This document shows, piece by piece, positions 1 to 5,459 of a DNA stretch of 5,540 nt. The notes beneath the pieces were generated by a model, which was not told where the DNA came from, made no database searches, and saw nothing but the letters and a program-made list of their open reading frames with translations. The stretch's first letter is position 1. Every line of letters begins with the position of its first letter. A program made the position numbers and the translations under genes. The stretch is from positions 1 through 5,540 of the forward strand of contig CALCXL010000918.1 in the NCBI GenBank assembly GCA_937907595.1, in the 5' to 3' direction. The stretch is from an uncultured Pseudomonadota bacterium. Lineage in GTDB: Bacteria; Myxococcota_A; UBA796; UBA9615.

Positions 1-1392
1 CTCGGCCAGGTCGCCCCCGAAGAAGCGCACCGGGATGCGGGGTCCCGACGTGCCGAAGACCTCCTTGCGCTGCATGGAGTCGAAGATCGCGTCCCGATCG
101 TTGGACGTGGCCCACGCGCCCATGAGCCCGCCCGGGCTGGTCAGCAGGCCCTGGGGCCGCAGGTCGGAGCGCTCCAGCCGCTTGAGCGCCGTGTCCTCGG
201 GCTGGCCGGTGTGGCCGGCGTACTGGTCCTCGTCGACGAGGCCGGGGGTGCCCAGGTGGGTGTCCGTCGCCGCGATCACCCCCAGCTTGAGGGGGTTCAC
301 GCCCAGGGTCGCCTGCACCGACATCCCCTCCAGCAGCGCGCCGCGCAGGCCGTCCCGCCGGGAAGCGCAGCCGGCCCCGATCATGCCCGACGTGCCCGTG
401 CCGTCCCCGCAGTCGTCCGCGCCCGGCCGGATCTGCTCGAAGGCGCAGAGGGGATCCACGAGCGCGTCGATGCCGCCCTTGTCGTCGAAGCACTCGGAGC
501 TGCCCTTGTGCTGGTAGACCTCCATCAGCGGCTCCAGCCGGCCCTGCTGCGCCGCCGCCGCCGCCGGATCGCCGAACTGCGGGGCCTGGAAGCCCAGCAG
601 CTTGCCGTTGCTCAGGTTGCTGTTGTGGGGGATCGACAGGACCTCGCAGCCGTCCTCCGCCCGGCAGTCGGCGTCCAGGGCCCGCCAGAGGCCGTCGTCC
701 GTGGGCTCGTCCAGGTAGGAGGTGGGCAGGTCCGGCACCGCCTCGCTGCGAAAGATCACGTTGCGGTGCAGGTTGCTCAGGCCCGTCGCGCCGGACCACT
801 CGTAGCCGACGAAGGTGGTGAAGCGGCAGGACGACGTGCGGTCGTAGGCCGCCTCCGCCGCGTCCTGGATGCGCGTCCAGGCGTCGCGCGCCGCCGCGGT
901 GCAGTCGAAGCCGGGGGCGGAGCAGAGCTCGTCGAAGCGCTCGGGCTGCTCGTAGGTGAACTGGATGCCGAAGCGCTGCACGGCGACGGTGCCGTCCGCC
1001 CGGTGGCCCGCGCAGAACTCCGAGTCGTACACGGTCTGGGCGGGGTCCGAGCAGCCCAGGATCTCGCCCAGCCAGGAGGCGTGGTCGGTGACCGCCGCGA
1101 AGTCCAGGGGGCGGCTCAGCTGCACCGGCGTCGTGCCCACCCCGTCCACCCGCGGCGTCACCGCCATGGGCTCGCCGCGGGCGAAGTCGTAGGCGTCGTC
1201 GGGGGTCAGCCGCACGTCCTCGAAGAAGGCGTCGAAGGAGAACGCCGTGTGGATGTGCAGGTCGCCCCAGTAGACGTTGCGCTGCGGGTTGGAGTCGGCG
1301 CAGGGCTCCCGCGACGGCGTGGGCGTGGGCTCGGGCGGGGCCTCGGGCTCGGGGCAGCCGGCGAGGAACAGCAGCAGGGCGATGCGCTTCAT
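1..1392 (-). CDS. DUF3604 family lipoprotein with PHP-like metal-binding motifs (3' end beyond window)
   Basis: Reading down from the ATG at 1392-1390, 464 codons stay open to the window edge, so the C-terminus is missing. The start is supported by a GGAG Shine-Dalgarno at 1402-1399, six bases upstream, and by an ATGA overlap with the stop of the upstream hupE-like gene. The product begins with a short hydrophobic signal and a lipobox LAGC (residues 10-13, Cys13 lipidated), then a Pro/Glu/Thr-rich linker to about residue 30. Family motifs follow in order: YWGDLHIHTAFSFDA (41-55; His46, His48), VTDHAS (101-106), IPHNSN (254-259), AATDTHLGTPG (374-384) and GTSGPRIPVRFF (447-458). The spacing of these His/Asp motifs resembles PHP-type metallohydrolases. 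I infer a metal-dependent hydrolase-like enzyme on the outer face of a membrane; the substrate is unknown. It has 12 cysteines besides the lipidated one, which suits disulfide bonding outside the cytoplasm. Family membership is near certain; the activity is not. Confidence 0.93.
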   Translation of the reverse strand, partial: MKRIALLLFLAGCPEPEAPPEPTPTPSREPCADSNPQRNVYWGDLHIHTAFSFDAFFEDVRLTPDDAYDFARGEPMAVTPRVDGVGTTPVQLSRPLDFAAVTDHASWLGEILGCSDPAQTVYDSEFCAGHRADGTVAVQRFGIQFTYEQPERFDELCSAPGFDCTAAARDAWTRIQDAAEAAYDRTSSCRFTTFVGYEWSGATGLSNLHRNVIFRSEAVPDLPTSYLDEPTDDGLWRALDADCRAEDGCEVLSIPHNSNLSNGKLLGFQAPQFGDPAAAAAQQGRLEPLMEVYQHKGSSECFDDKGGIDALVDPLCAFEQIRPGADDCGDGTGTSGMIGAGCASRRDGLRGALLEGMSVQATLGVNPLKLGVIAATDTHLGTPGLVDEDQYAGHTGQPEDTALKRLERSDLRPQGLLTSPGGLMGAWATSNDRDAIFDSMQRKEVFGTSGPRIPVRFFGGDLAE

Positions 1393-2333
1393 GCAGGACT
1401 CCAGAAGGCGAGCACGCGCTCGATCGTCCACGCCGCCGCCACGGTACCCAGGGCGTAGGGCAGCAGGCGCGCGGGCAGCCGGGAACGACGGAGCCAGCCG
1501 ACGGGCAGGAGCGCCACCGCCACGAAGCCCAGCTGCCCGATCTCCACCCCGACGTTGAAGCTGAGCAGGGCGCCCAGGGCGTTGCTGCGGGGCAGCCCCA
1601 GCTCCTGCAGGGCCCCCGCGAAGCCGAAGCCGTGCACCAGGCCGAAGAGCAGCGCCACCGCCCAGGGCCAGCGGCGGGTCGCGCTGGGGCGCTCATCGAG
1701 CAGCTCCCGCGCGAGCAGGACGATGGACAGGGCGATGATCGCCTCCACCGGCGGCCCCGGCAAGGAGATCGCCCCCAGGGCGGAGCCGGCCAGGGTCAGA
1801 CTGTGGGCCGCGGTGAAGGCCGTCAGCGCCCAGACCAGGCGGCGGCGATCGTCGACCAGCAGGACGAAGCCGAGCACGAAGAGCAGGTGATCGGCCCCCA
1901 GCAGGATGTGCTCGATGCCCAATGCGACCCAAGGCAGCAGCCGATCCTCCGCGCGCCGCCCCACCAGCACGCTGGGCGCCTCGGGCCGCAGCACGAACAC
2001 GCTCGACGAGCCGTCCAGGGGCTCCATCCGGACCACGACCTCCGCGCTGGCCGCCTCCAGCCCGCCGATGCGCAGCTCCCCCACCAGGCCGTCGGCGCAG
2101 GTCACGGTCCACAGGTTGGCCGAGCGGGGGCCGACGCAGCCCGGCGGCAGGGAGGGGGCGAGCAGATCGGGTCGCTCGGGGCTGCCGGGCGCCATCGTCG
2201 GGGGCACCCAGCGCGCCTGCCAGACGTCGACGTCGACCTCGTCCAGCGAGAGCAGCGCGGGGCTCAGGGCGTGGGCCTGGGCGGCGCCGGGGACGAGGAG
2301 GAGCAGCAACAGGCACGCCGACGCGGCCCTCAT
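1389..2333 (-). CDS. HupE/UreJ-type membrane protein, possible metal permease
   Basis: The 314-residue product has a Sec signal (about 1-20, ending AAQA before His21). A periplasmic domain follows (about 21-130; Cys66 and Cys79 could pair), then about six membrane segments (roughly 133-160, 165-188, 194-211, 222-246, 251-279, 288-306). Diagnostic HupE/UreJ_2 motifs are GIEHILLGADHLLFVLGF (139-156), TAFTAAHSLTLAG (171-183), LFGLVHGFGFAGAL (229-242), SFNVGVEIGQL (258-268) and a terminal W..ER (302-306). The conserved His142, Asp148, His149, His177, His234 and Glu264 lie in or near membrane segments and could bind a metal. HupE and UreJ relatives are linked to nickel or cobalt uptake, but for this subfamily the substrate is unproven. 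The start overlaps the TGA of an 11-codon mini-ORF (ATGA) and has a weak AGGA site seven bases upstream. The gene ends in an ATGA overlap with the DUF3604 gene, so translation is probably coupled. Confidence 0.93.
   Translation of the reverse strand: MRAASACLLLLLLVPGAAQAHALSPALLSLDEVDVDVWQARWVPPTMAPGSPERPDLLAPSLPPGCVGPRSANLWTVTCADGLVGELRIGGLEAASAEVVVRMEPLDGSSSVFVLRPEAPSVLVGRRAEDRLLPWVALGIEHILLGADHLLFVLGFVLLVDDRRRLVWALTAFTAAHSLTLAGSALGAISLPGPPVEAIIALSIVLLARELLDERPSATRRWPWAVALLFGLVHGFGFAGALQELGLPRSNALGALLSFNVGVEIGQLGFVAVALLPVGWLRRSRLPARLLPYALGTVAAAWTIERVLAFWSPA
1399..1402 (-). promoter_or_regulatory. Ribosome binding site of the DUF3604 gene
   Basis: On the minus strand GGAG lies six bases before the ATG at 1392, inside the last codons of the hupE-like gene. 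It supports this start. Together with the ATGA overlap it suggests translation by both coupling and direct initiation. Confidence 0.6.
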
Positions 2334-2385
2334 CGCTCGATCCTGATGGTCGCCGCGGCCCTCATCGCTCGATCCGGATCGTCGC
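2322..2385. repeat. Two-copy 32-bp tandem direct repeat over the ppiC-like/hupE-like junction
   Basis: Copies at 2322-2353 and 2354-2385 match at 30 of 32 positions and are identical over the first 22 bases. The differences are 2344 t / 2376 g and 2348 g / 2380 c. Each copy contains the stop-start overlap, read on the minus strand as CGATGAGGGCC. The difference at 2344/2376 gives the copy next to the hupE-like gene AGGA, and the other copy CGGA, seven bases before the ATG. This suggests a better ribosome site was kept or gained at the functional start. Confidence 0.95.
2330..2365 (-). other. 11-codon mini-ORF created by the 32-bp duplication
   Basis: ATG at 2365-2363 overlaps the TGA of the ppiC-like gene (ATGA). 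The frame reads MRAAATIRIER and ends in a TGA at 2332-2330 that overlaps the ATG of the hupE-like gene, again as ATGA. Its first residues (MRA) match the hupE-like start and its last seven (ATIRIER) match the ppiC-like C-terminus. It is therefore a junction by-product, not an independent gene. It could pass terminating ribosomes from the ppiC-like gene to the hupE-like gene. Whether it is translated cannot be told from sequence. Confidence 0.45.
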
Positions 2386-3153
2386 CGCGTCCCGAAGCTC
2401 CTGCAGCGCCTGGTCCGCGTGCTCCTGCCGGCGCTGCCGCTTCCACTCCTCGGTCGCGCCGGCCCGCAGCTCGTCGGGGGAGGCCGACCGGGGCTCGCTG
2501 CGCTCGGTCACGCGCAGGAGGTGGGCGCCGTAGGGCGTGTCCGCGCGGGTCCAGACCCCCAGGGGGGCGTCGGCTGCGGCCTGAGCGAAGTCGGGGCCCA
2601 AGTCGCGCTCGACGATGGGCAGCGCCCGCCCGGTGAAGGCCCGCCCCAGGGCGAAGGCCTCGCCCACCGACGCCGGGTCCTCCCCCGCCGCCAGCCGGCC
2701 CCGCGCCGCCTCCACCAGAGCGTCCAGCTCCGCCGCCGAGCGACCGTCGCCCCGGTAGTGCACGTGCTCGAAGGCCACTTGGGCGGGGACGTTCAGCCGC
2801 TCGCCCGCGAAGGCGGCCAGCTCCTCCTCCCCCGGCTCGGGCACCGCCCGCAGGTCCTCGTGCAGGAAGCGCATTTTCTGGATCACGCGCTGCCGCACCA
2901 CCGGGTCGGCGCGGTCCAGGCCCAGCGCCAGCCCCTCCCGGTAGAGCAGCTCGTCGGCGATGTGCTGGTCCACGGCGGCGTCCAGCTCGGCCCGCTCGGG
3001 GTCGTGCCCCAGGCGCCGGGCGGCGTCGGCGCGCAGCCGCTCCACCGTGGCGGCCGGCACCACCAGCACGCGATCGTCGGCCCGGAGCACCCCCCACAGC
3101 AGGAACAGGCCCAGACCGAGCAGGGCGAAGTGCAACAGGGGCTCCTTCAGCAT
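2362..3153 (-). CDS. Membrane-anchored PpiC/parvulin-like peptidyl-prolyl isomerase
   Basis: The 263-residue product begins MLKEPLLHFALLGLGLFLLWG, a single N-terminal membrane anchor (about 5-22). The rest should lie in the periplasm. A helical SurA-like region (about 33-118) contains DQHIADELLYREGLALGLDR (62-81) and VVRQRVIQKMRFLHEDL (85-101), both typical of this family. A parvulin-like domain follows (about 120-218), with VAFEHVHYRG (126-135), LGPDFAQA (185-192), and YGAHLLRVTER (208-218). The loop usually rich in Ser/Gly (consensus like GGDLGW) is replaced by ALPIVERDLG, so isomerase activity is uncertain and a chaperone role is possible. I chose the ATG at 3153 because the anchor begins there. 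An upstream in-frame ATG at 3273 would add 40 Pro/Ala/Arg-rich residues that lack family features and cover the repeat-bearing intergenic DNA. No good Shine-Dalgarno precedes 3153. First gene of the minus-strand operon; its stop lies in a 32-bp tandem duplication. Confidence 0.88.
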   Translation of the reverse strand: MLKEPLLHFALLGLGLFLLWGVLRADDRVLVVPAATVERLRADAARRLGHDPERAELDAAVDQHIADELLYREGLALGLDRADPVVRQRVIQKMRFLHEDLRAVPEPGEEELAAFAGERLNVPAQVAFEHVHYRGDGRSAAELDALVEAARGRLAAGEDPASVGEAFALGRAFTGRALPIVERDLGPDFAQAAADAPLGVWTRADTPYGAHLLRVTERSEPRSASPDELRAGATEEWKRQRRQEHADQALQELRDAATIRIER

Positions 3154-3175
3154 CGCGGCAGGATCGCGGCGGGGG

Positions 3176-3238
3176 GCAGGCAGGGCAAGGGCGCCGGCCC
3201 GGCGAGGTGAGGGCGCCGGCCCGGCAGCTCCTGCCTGC
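3176..3238. repeat. 9-bp inverted repeat flanking the direct repeats
   Basis: GCAGGCAGG at 3176-3184 is the exact reverse complement of CCTGCCTGC at 3230-3238. The arms enclose both 16-bp direct repeats with a 45-base interior. They could form a long-loop stem in a transcript, or be two half-sites of an operator. Confidence 0.45.
3188..3225. repeat. 16-bp direct repeat pair, possible tandem operator
   Basis: The sequence AGGGCGCCGGCCCGGC occurs exactly at 3188-3203 and 3210-3225, with a start-to-start distance of 22 bp, about two helical turns. Both copies would therefore face the same side of the DNA, as expected for a tandem protein-binding site. They lie 35-72 bp upstream of the ppiC-like start. 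The operator role is inferred; GC richness makes chance or slippage duplication possible. Confidence 0.6.
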
Positions 3239-3257
3239 GACCCCGGGGATCGCGTGG

Positions 3258-3263
3258 TAGACA
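3258..3263 (+). promoter_or_regulatory. Candidate -10 element (TAGACA) for the plus-strand membrane protein gene
   Basis: GTGGTAGACA is one of the few AT-richer patches in the intergenic region, and TAGACA resembles -10 elements seen in GC-rich deltaproteobacteria. At a 17-base spacer the -35 position (3235-3240, CTGCGA) matches TTGACA poorly. Transcription would begin near 3270, leaving a leader of about 120 bases before the GTG start. Tentative. Confidence 0.3.
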
Positions 3264-3289
3264 GGGGAGACACTGATCCGCGGCGCGCA

Positions 3290-3304
3290 CCTCCCCCGGG
3301 GAGG
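3290..3304. repeat. 15-bp odd palindrome, possible operator
   Basis: CCTCCCC and GGGGAGG are perfect 7-bp arms around a single central C. The site lies just downstream of the candidate -10 element at 3258-3263, where a repressor of the plus-strand gene could bind. Such G/C palindromes arise easily by chance in this composition. Confidence 0.3.
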
Positions 3305-3371
3305 CGGAGGGCGAGCCCGGCCAGAGGCTGCGGCGGGCGGTGGATCGGGGACGGCGCGAGGGGCGCGGTCC

Positions 3372-3380
3372 GGGAGAGGA
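3372..3380 (+). promoter_or_regulatory. Ribosome binding site of the plus-strand membrane protein gene
   Basis: The purine run GGGAGAGGA ends nine bases before the GTG at 3390. It is the strongest Shine-Dalgarno-like sequence nearby and is the main reason for choosing this GTG as the start. Confidence 0.6.
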
Positions 3381-3389
3381 CGCCGCGCT

Positions 3390-5429
3390 GTGACCGTCGA
3401 GGACCTGGGATCTCCAGAGGCGGCCGATGAGGCTGAGGGGAAGGCTGCGCCCCGCTCCCCGTGGCGGCGGGCCGCGATCCTGCTGTCCGCGCTGGTGGGC
3501 CTGATCGCAGCCGGCGCGGCGCTCACCGCCCGCCTGCTCCTGCACCCCACCCTGGTGCACGACCCCGAAGACGCCGACATCGCCACCCTGGCCCGCGAGG
3601 TCCTGCACGGCCACGCCGGCGATCTGGGCGTCGCGCAGCTGAACCTGTACCTGGGCAGCAGCTTCCTGGACCCACTCTTCGGCGCCCTGGGCTTCGCGGT
3701 CTTCGGCGACCGCCTGGTGGCCTGGCATTCGGTGGGCATCGGCTACGGCGTGCTGTTCGCGGCCGCTCTGGCCCTGCTGCTGCACCGGGTGGGGCTGGGC
3801 ACGCGGGCGCTGCTGCCGGGGCTGCTGTTGTCGGCGGCGCCTTTCGTGCTTCTGGACGGCTTCGTCTCGCGGGTGGGCGGGCACGGCACGGGCGCGGCCT
3901 GGGTGCTGGTGGCGCTGGCCATCGGGGCGACGAAGCGGCCCCCGATCCTGCGGGGCCTGCTGTCGGGCGTCGCCCTTGCGGGGGCCTGCTGGTACAGCCG
4001 CACGTCGATCGTGGGGCTCCTCCCCCTGCTCGTCCTGGTGGGCGGGGGCTGGCGTGGACCCGTCGCCGTCTGCCTGGGCATGGGCAGCCTGCTGGCGATG
4101 TTCGCGGCGACGACGTGGGCGGTGCACGGCACGGGCGTCACCGGGACGATGGGGTCCTGGGGAGACACCTTCCTGGCCGTGGCCTTCAACGTCTGGGGCA
4201 CCCGCGCGCCGCAGCCCGTGCTGGCAAAGCTGATGCAGGCGGCGAGCCTGGGGCTGGACACGATCCTCTTCGCCGCGCCCCTGGGATCTCGAGACAACAT
4301 GGTGCTGGAGCGCGCGGCCTGGCTGTGGACCCGCGCCTGGGTGCTCGCCCCCATCGCCGCCGTCGTCGGTGGCCTGGTGGTGCGGGGACGGGCGGGGCGC
4401 GCCGGCATCGCCCTGGGGCTGCTGGCCCTGGGCTACGAGGGCTCCTATGCGCTGTCGGACCTGTCGGTGGAGCCCGGCACCCTCATCCCCCACCACGCGC
4501 CGGCGGTGACCGACCTGCGCTACCTGGTGCCCGGGTGGGCAGCAGCCACGGCGGCGCTGGCGTGGGCCCTGGCCGCGAGCCCGCGTTGGGTGGGCGGCCC
4601 CCTGGCCGTGATCCTGGTGGCGGCGGGCTGGAGCGCGGCCTGGGAAGACGCCGACTACGCCGCGGAGCCGGCCGCGCACGCCCAGCTGCTCGTGCCCTTC
4701 AACTACGGCCCCTGGGTCGCGCCCGCCAACAGCTCGCGGGCCGCGATCCACCGGAGCTGCGACACCCTGGACCCCGTGTCCCGGGCCAACCACCTCCGGG
4801 CCCTGGGCGGGCAGTCTGCAAGGCGGCTCGGCCTCATCCGGGAGGAGGACGAGCCGCTGGCCAACGTGCTGCAGCGCCTCCCCTGGGCCTCGCTCCCGGA
4901 CCCGGCGGCCCGCGCCTTCGCCGCCGAGGGCATGGGCAAGGCCGTAGCCGAGCCGCTGTGGTCGGCCGCAGACCGGGCGCCAAGCCGGACGCTCGCGCGC
5001 GCCCGCAGCCTCGCCGACGCCCTGCCCCCCGACGACGCCCGGGCCTTCGCCATGGGCTTCACCGCCCGCGCCGCCGCGTTCCAGGGCGATCTGGGCCTGG
5101 ATCTCTCCGCCTGCGACGCCGACGTGGACCCGGACCTGCGCTGGTGCACGCTGCTGGCCGTCCGCCACATCACCTGGAGCGGCACCTGGCCGCCGCCCAG
5201 CTTGCGCGCGTGCTTCGCGCCCGACTGGTGGCACGCGCTGGACGAGCGGGCCTGGCCGTCGCTGGCCCTGGCCGTGGGGCTGGGGGGCGGATCGGTGGGC
5301 CCCACCGACGATCTGGACGCCGGCTGGCCGCCGGAGCAGGAAGCGGCCCTGCAGCGGGGACTGCGCCGCAACTGGCGGAGCCTGTGGTGGATCGACCGGG
5401 AGTCCTGGACGCCGGACACGGTGCCCTGA
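3390..5429 (+). CDS. Polytopic membrane protein, GT-C-like, with repeat-containing C-terminal domain
   Basis: I do not recognise a named family. The 679-residue product starts at a GTG with a good Shine-Dalgarno. Residues 1-26 are acidic then basic and likely cytoplasmic. TM1 is about 27-50. The loop after it (51-90) contains HDPEDADIATLAREVLHGH (57-75), whose Asp58, Asp61 and Asp63 sit where GT-C glycosyltransferases (GT39/PMT-like) carry a catalytic acidic residue. Some 10-11 further hydrophobic segments follow to about 417. Residues 420-679 are soluble, probably periplasmic, with four cysteines (457, 575, 586, 608) and about five degenerate repeats of 34-43 residues with conserved glycines. 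The shape (TM1, acidic loop, many TMs, soluble C-terminus) fits a GT-C enzyme using a polyprenyl-linked sugar, but no motif proves it; a membrane protein of unknown function is the safe label. It is transcribed away from the ppiC-like operon and stands alone here. Confidence 0.85.
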   Translation: MTVEDLGSPEAADEAEGKAAPRSPWRRAAILLSALVGLIAAGAALTARLLLHPTLVHDPEDADIATLAREVLHGHAGDLGVAQLNLYLGSSFLDPLFGALGFAVFGDRLVAWHSVGIGYGVLFAAALALLLHRVGLGTRALLPGLLLSAAPFVLLDGFVSRVGGHGTGAAWVLVALAIGATKRPPILRGLLSGVALAGACWYSRTSIVGLLPLLVLVGGGWRGPVAVCLGMGSLLAMFAATTWAVHGTGVTGTMGSWGDTFLAVAFNVWGTRAPQPVLAKLMQAASLGLDTILFAAPLGSRDNMVLERAAWLWTRAWVLAPIAAVVGGLVVRGRAGRAGIALGLLALGYEGSYALSDLSVEPGTLIPHHAPAVTDLRYLVPGWAAATAALAWALAASPRWVGGPLAVILVAAGWSAAWEDADYAAEPAAHAQLLVPFNYGPWVAPANSSRAAIHRSCDTLDPVSRANHLRALGGQSARRLGLIREEDEPLANVLQRLPWASLPDPAARAFAAEGMGKAVAEPLWSAADRAPSRTLARARSLADALPPDDARAFAMGFTARAAAFQGDLGLDLSACDADVDPDLRWCTLLAVRHITWSGTWPPPSLRACFAPDWWHALDERAWPSLALAVGLGGGSVGPTDDLDAGWPPEQEAALQRGLRRNWRSLWWIDRESWTPDTVP

Positions 5430-5433
5430 TCGC

Positions 5434-5453
5434 CTGGGGATCGCGCTCCCCTG
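5434..5453. terminator. Weak hairpin between convergent genes
   Basis: GGGGA (5436-5440) pairs with TCCCC (5447-5451) around a six-base loop, with one further C-G pair beyond a T-T mismatch. It sits five bases past the stop at 5429 and near the convergent stop at 5460, so it could serve both strands. There is no T-run on either side, so intrinsic termination is doubtful. Confidence 0.25.
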
Positions 5454-5459
5454 CGGCTG

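Larger units (their letters stand above)
3154..3389. promoter_or_regulatory. Divergent intergenic region with candidate promoters and operators
   Basis: These 236 bp separate the divergent starts of the ppiC-like operon (minus) and the membrane protein gene (plus), so promoters for both should lie here. I see a 16-bp direct repeat, a 9-bp inverted repeat enclosing it, a 15-bp palindrome at 3290-3304 and one AT-richer patch around 3255-3275. No convincing small gene or RNA is visible. No clear promoter for the minus-strand operon could be picked out in this GC-rich DNA. Confidence 0.6.

Noticed and set aside
211..1458. 415-codon open frame on the plus strand across the DUF3604 gene
   Set aside because: It is an Arg/Val/Ala/Gly-rich shadow frame. 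The minus-strand frame has unmistakable DUF3604 motifs over its whole length.
3241..3254. CCCCGGGGATCGCG, with GGGGATCGCG recurring at 5436-5445
   Set aside because: A 10-base match in DNA of this composition is expected by chance, and the contexts are unrelated.
3154..3273. N-terminal extension of the ppiC-like protein from an ATG at 3273
   Set aside because: The 40 extra residues are Pro/Ala/Arg-rich, precede a clear membrane anchor that begins at the ATG at 3153, and would make the repeat-bearing intergenic DNA coding.
2330..3739. 469-codon minus-strand frame covering the ppiC-like gene and the intergenic region
   Set aside because: It is Arg/Pro/Gly-rich, crosses the intergenic repeats and the start of the divergent gene, and shares only the end of the mini-ORF (MRAAATIRIER) as a consequence of the duplication. 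It is not a protein gene.
3147..5234. 695-codon open frame on the minus strand opposite the membrane protein gene
   Set aside because: It is low-complexity (Gly/Arg/Gln/His-rich) with no family motifs and follows from high G/C at codon positions. The plus-strand frame shows membrane segments, a good Shine-Dalgarno and sensible composition.
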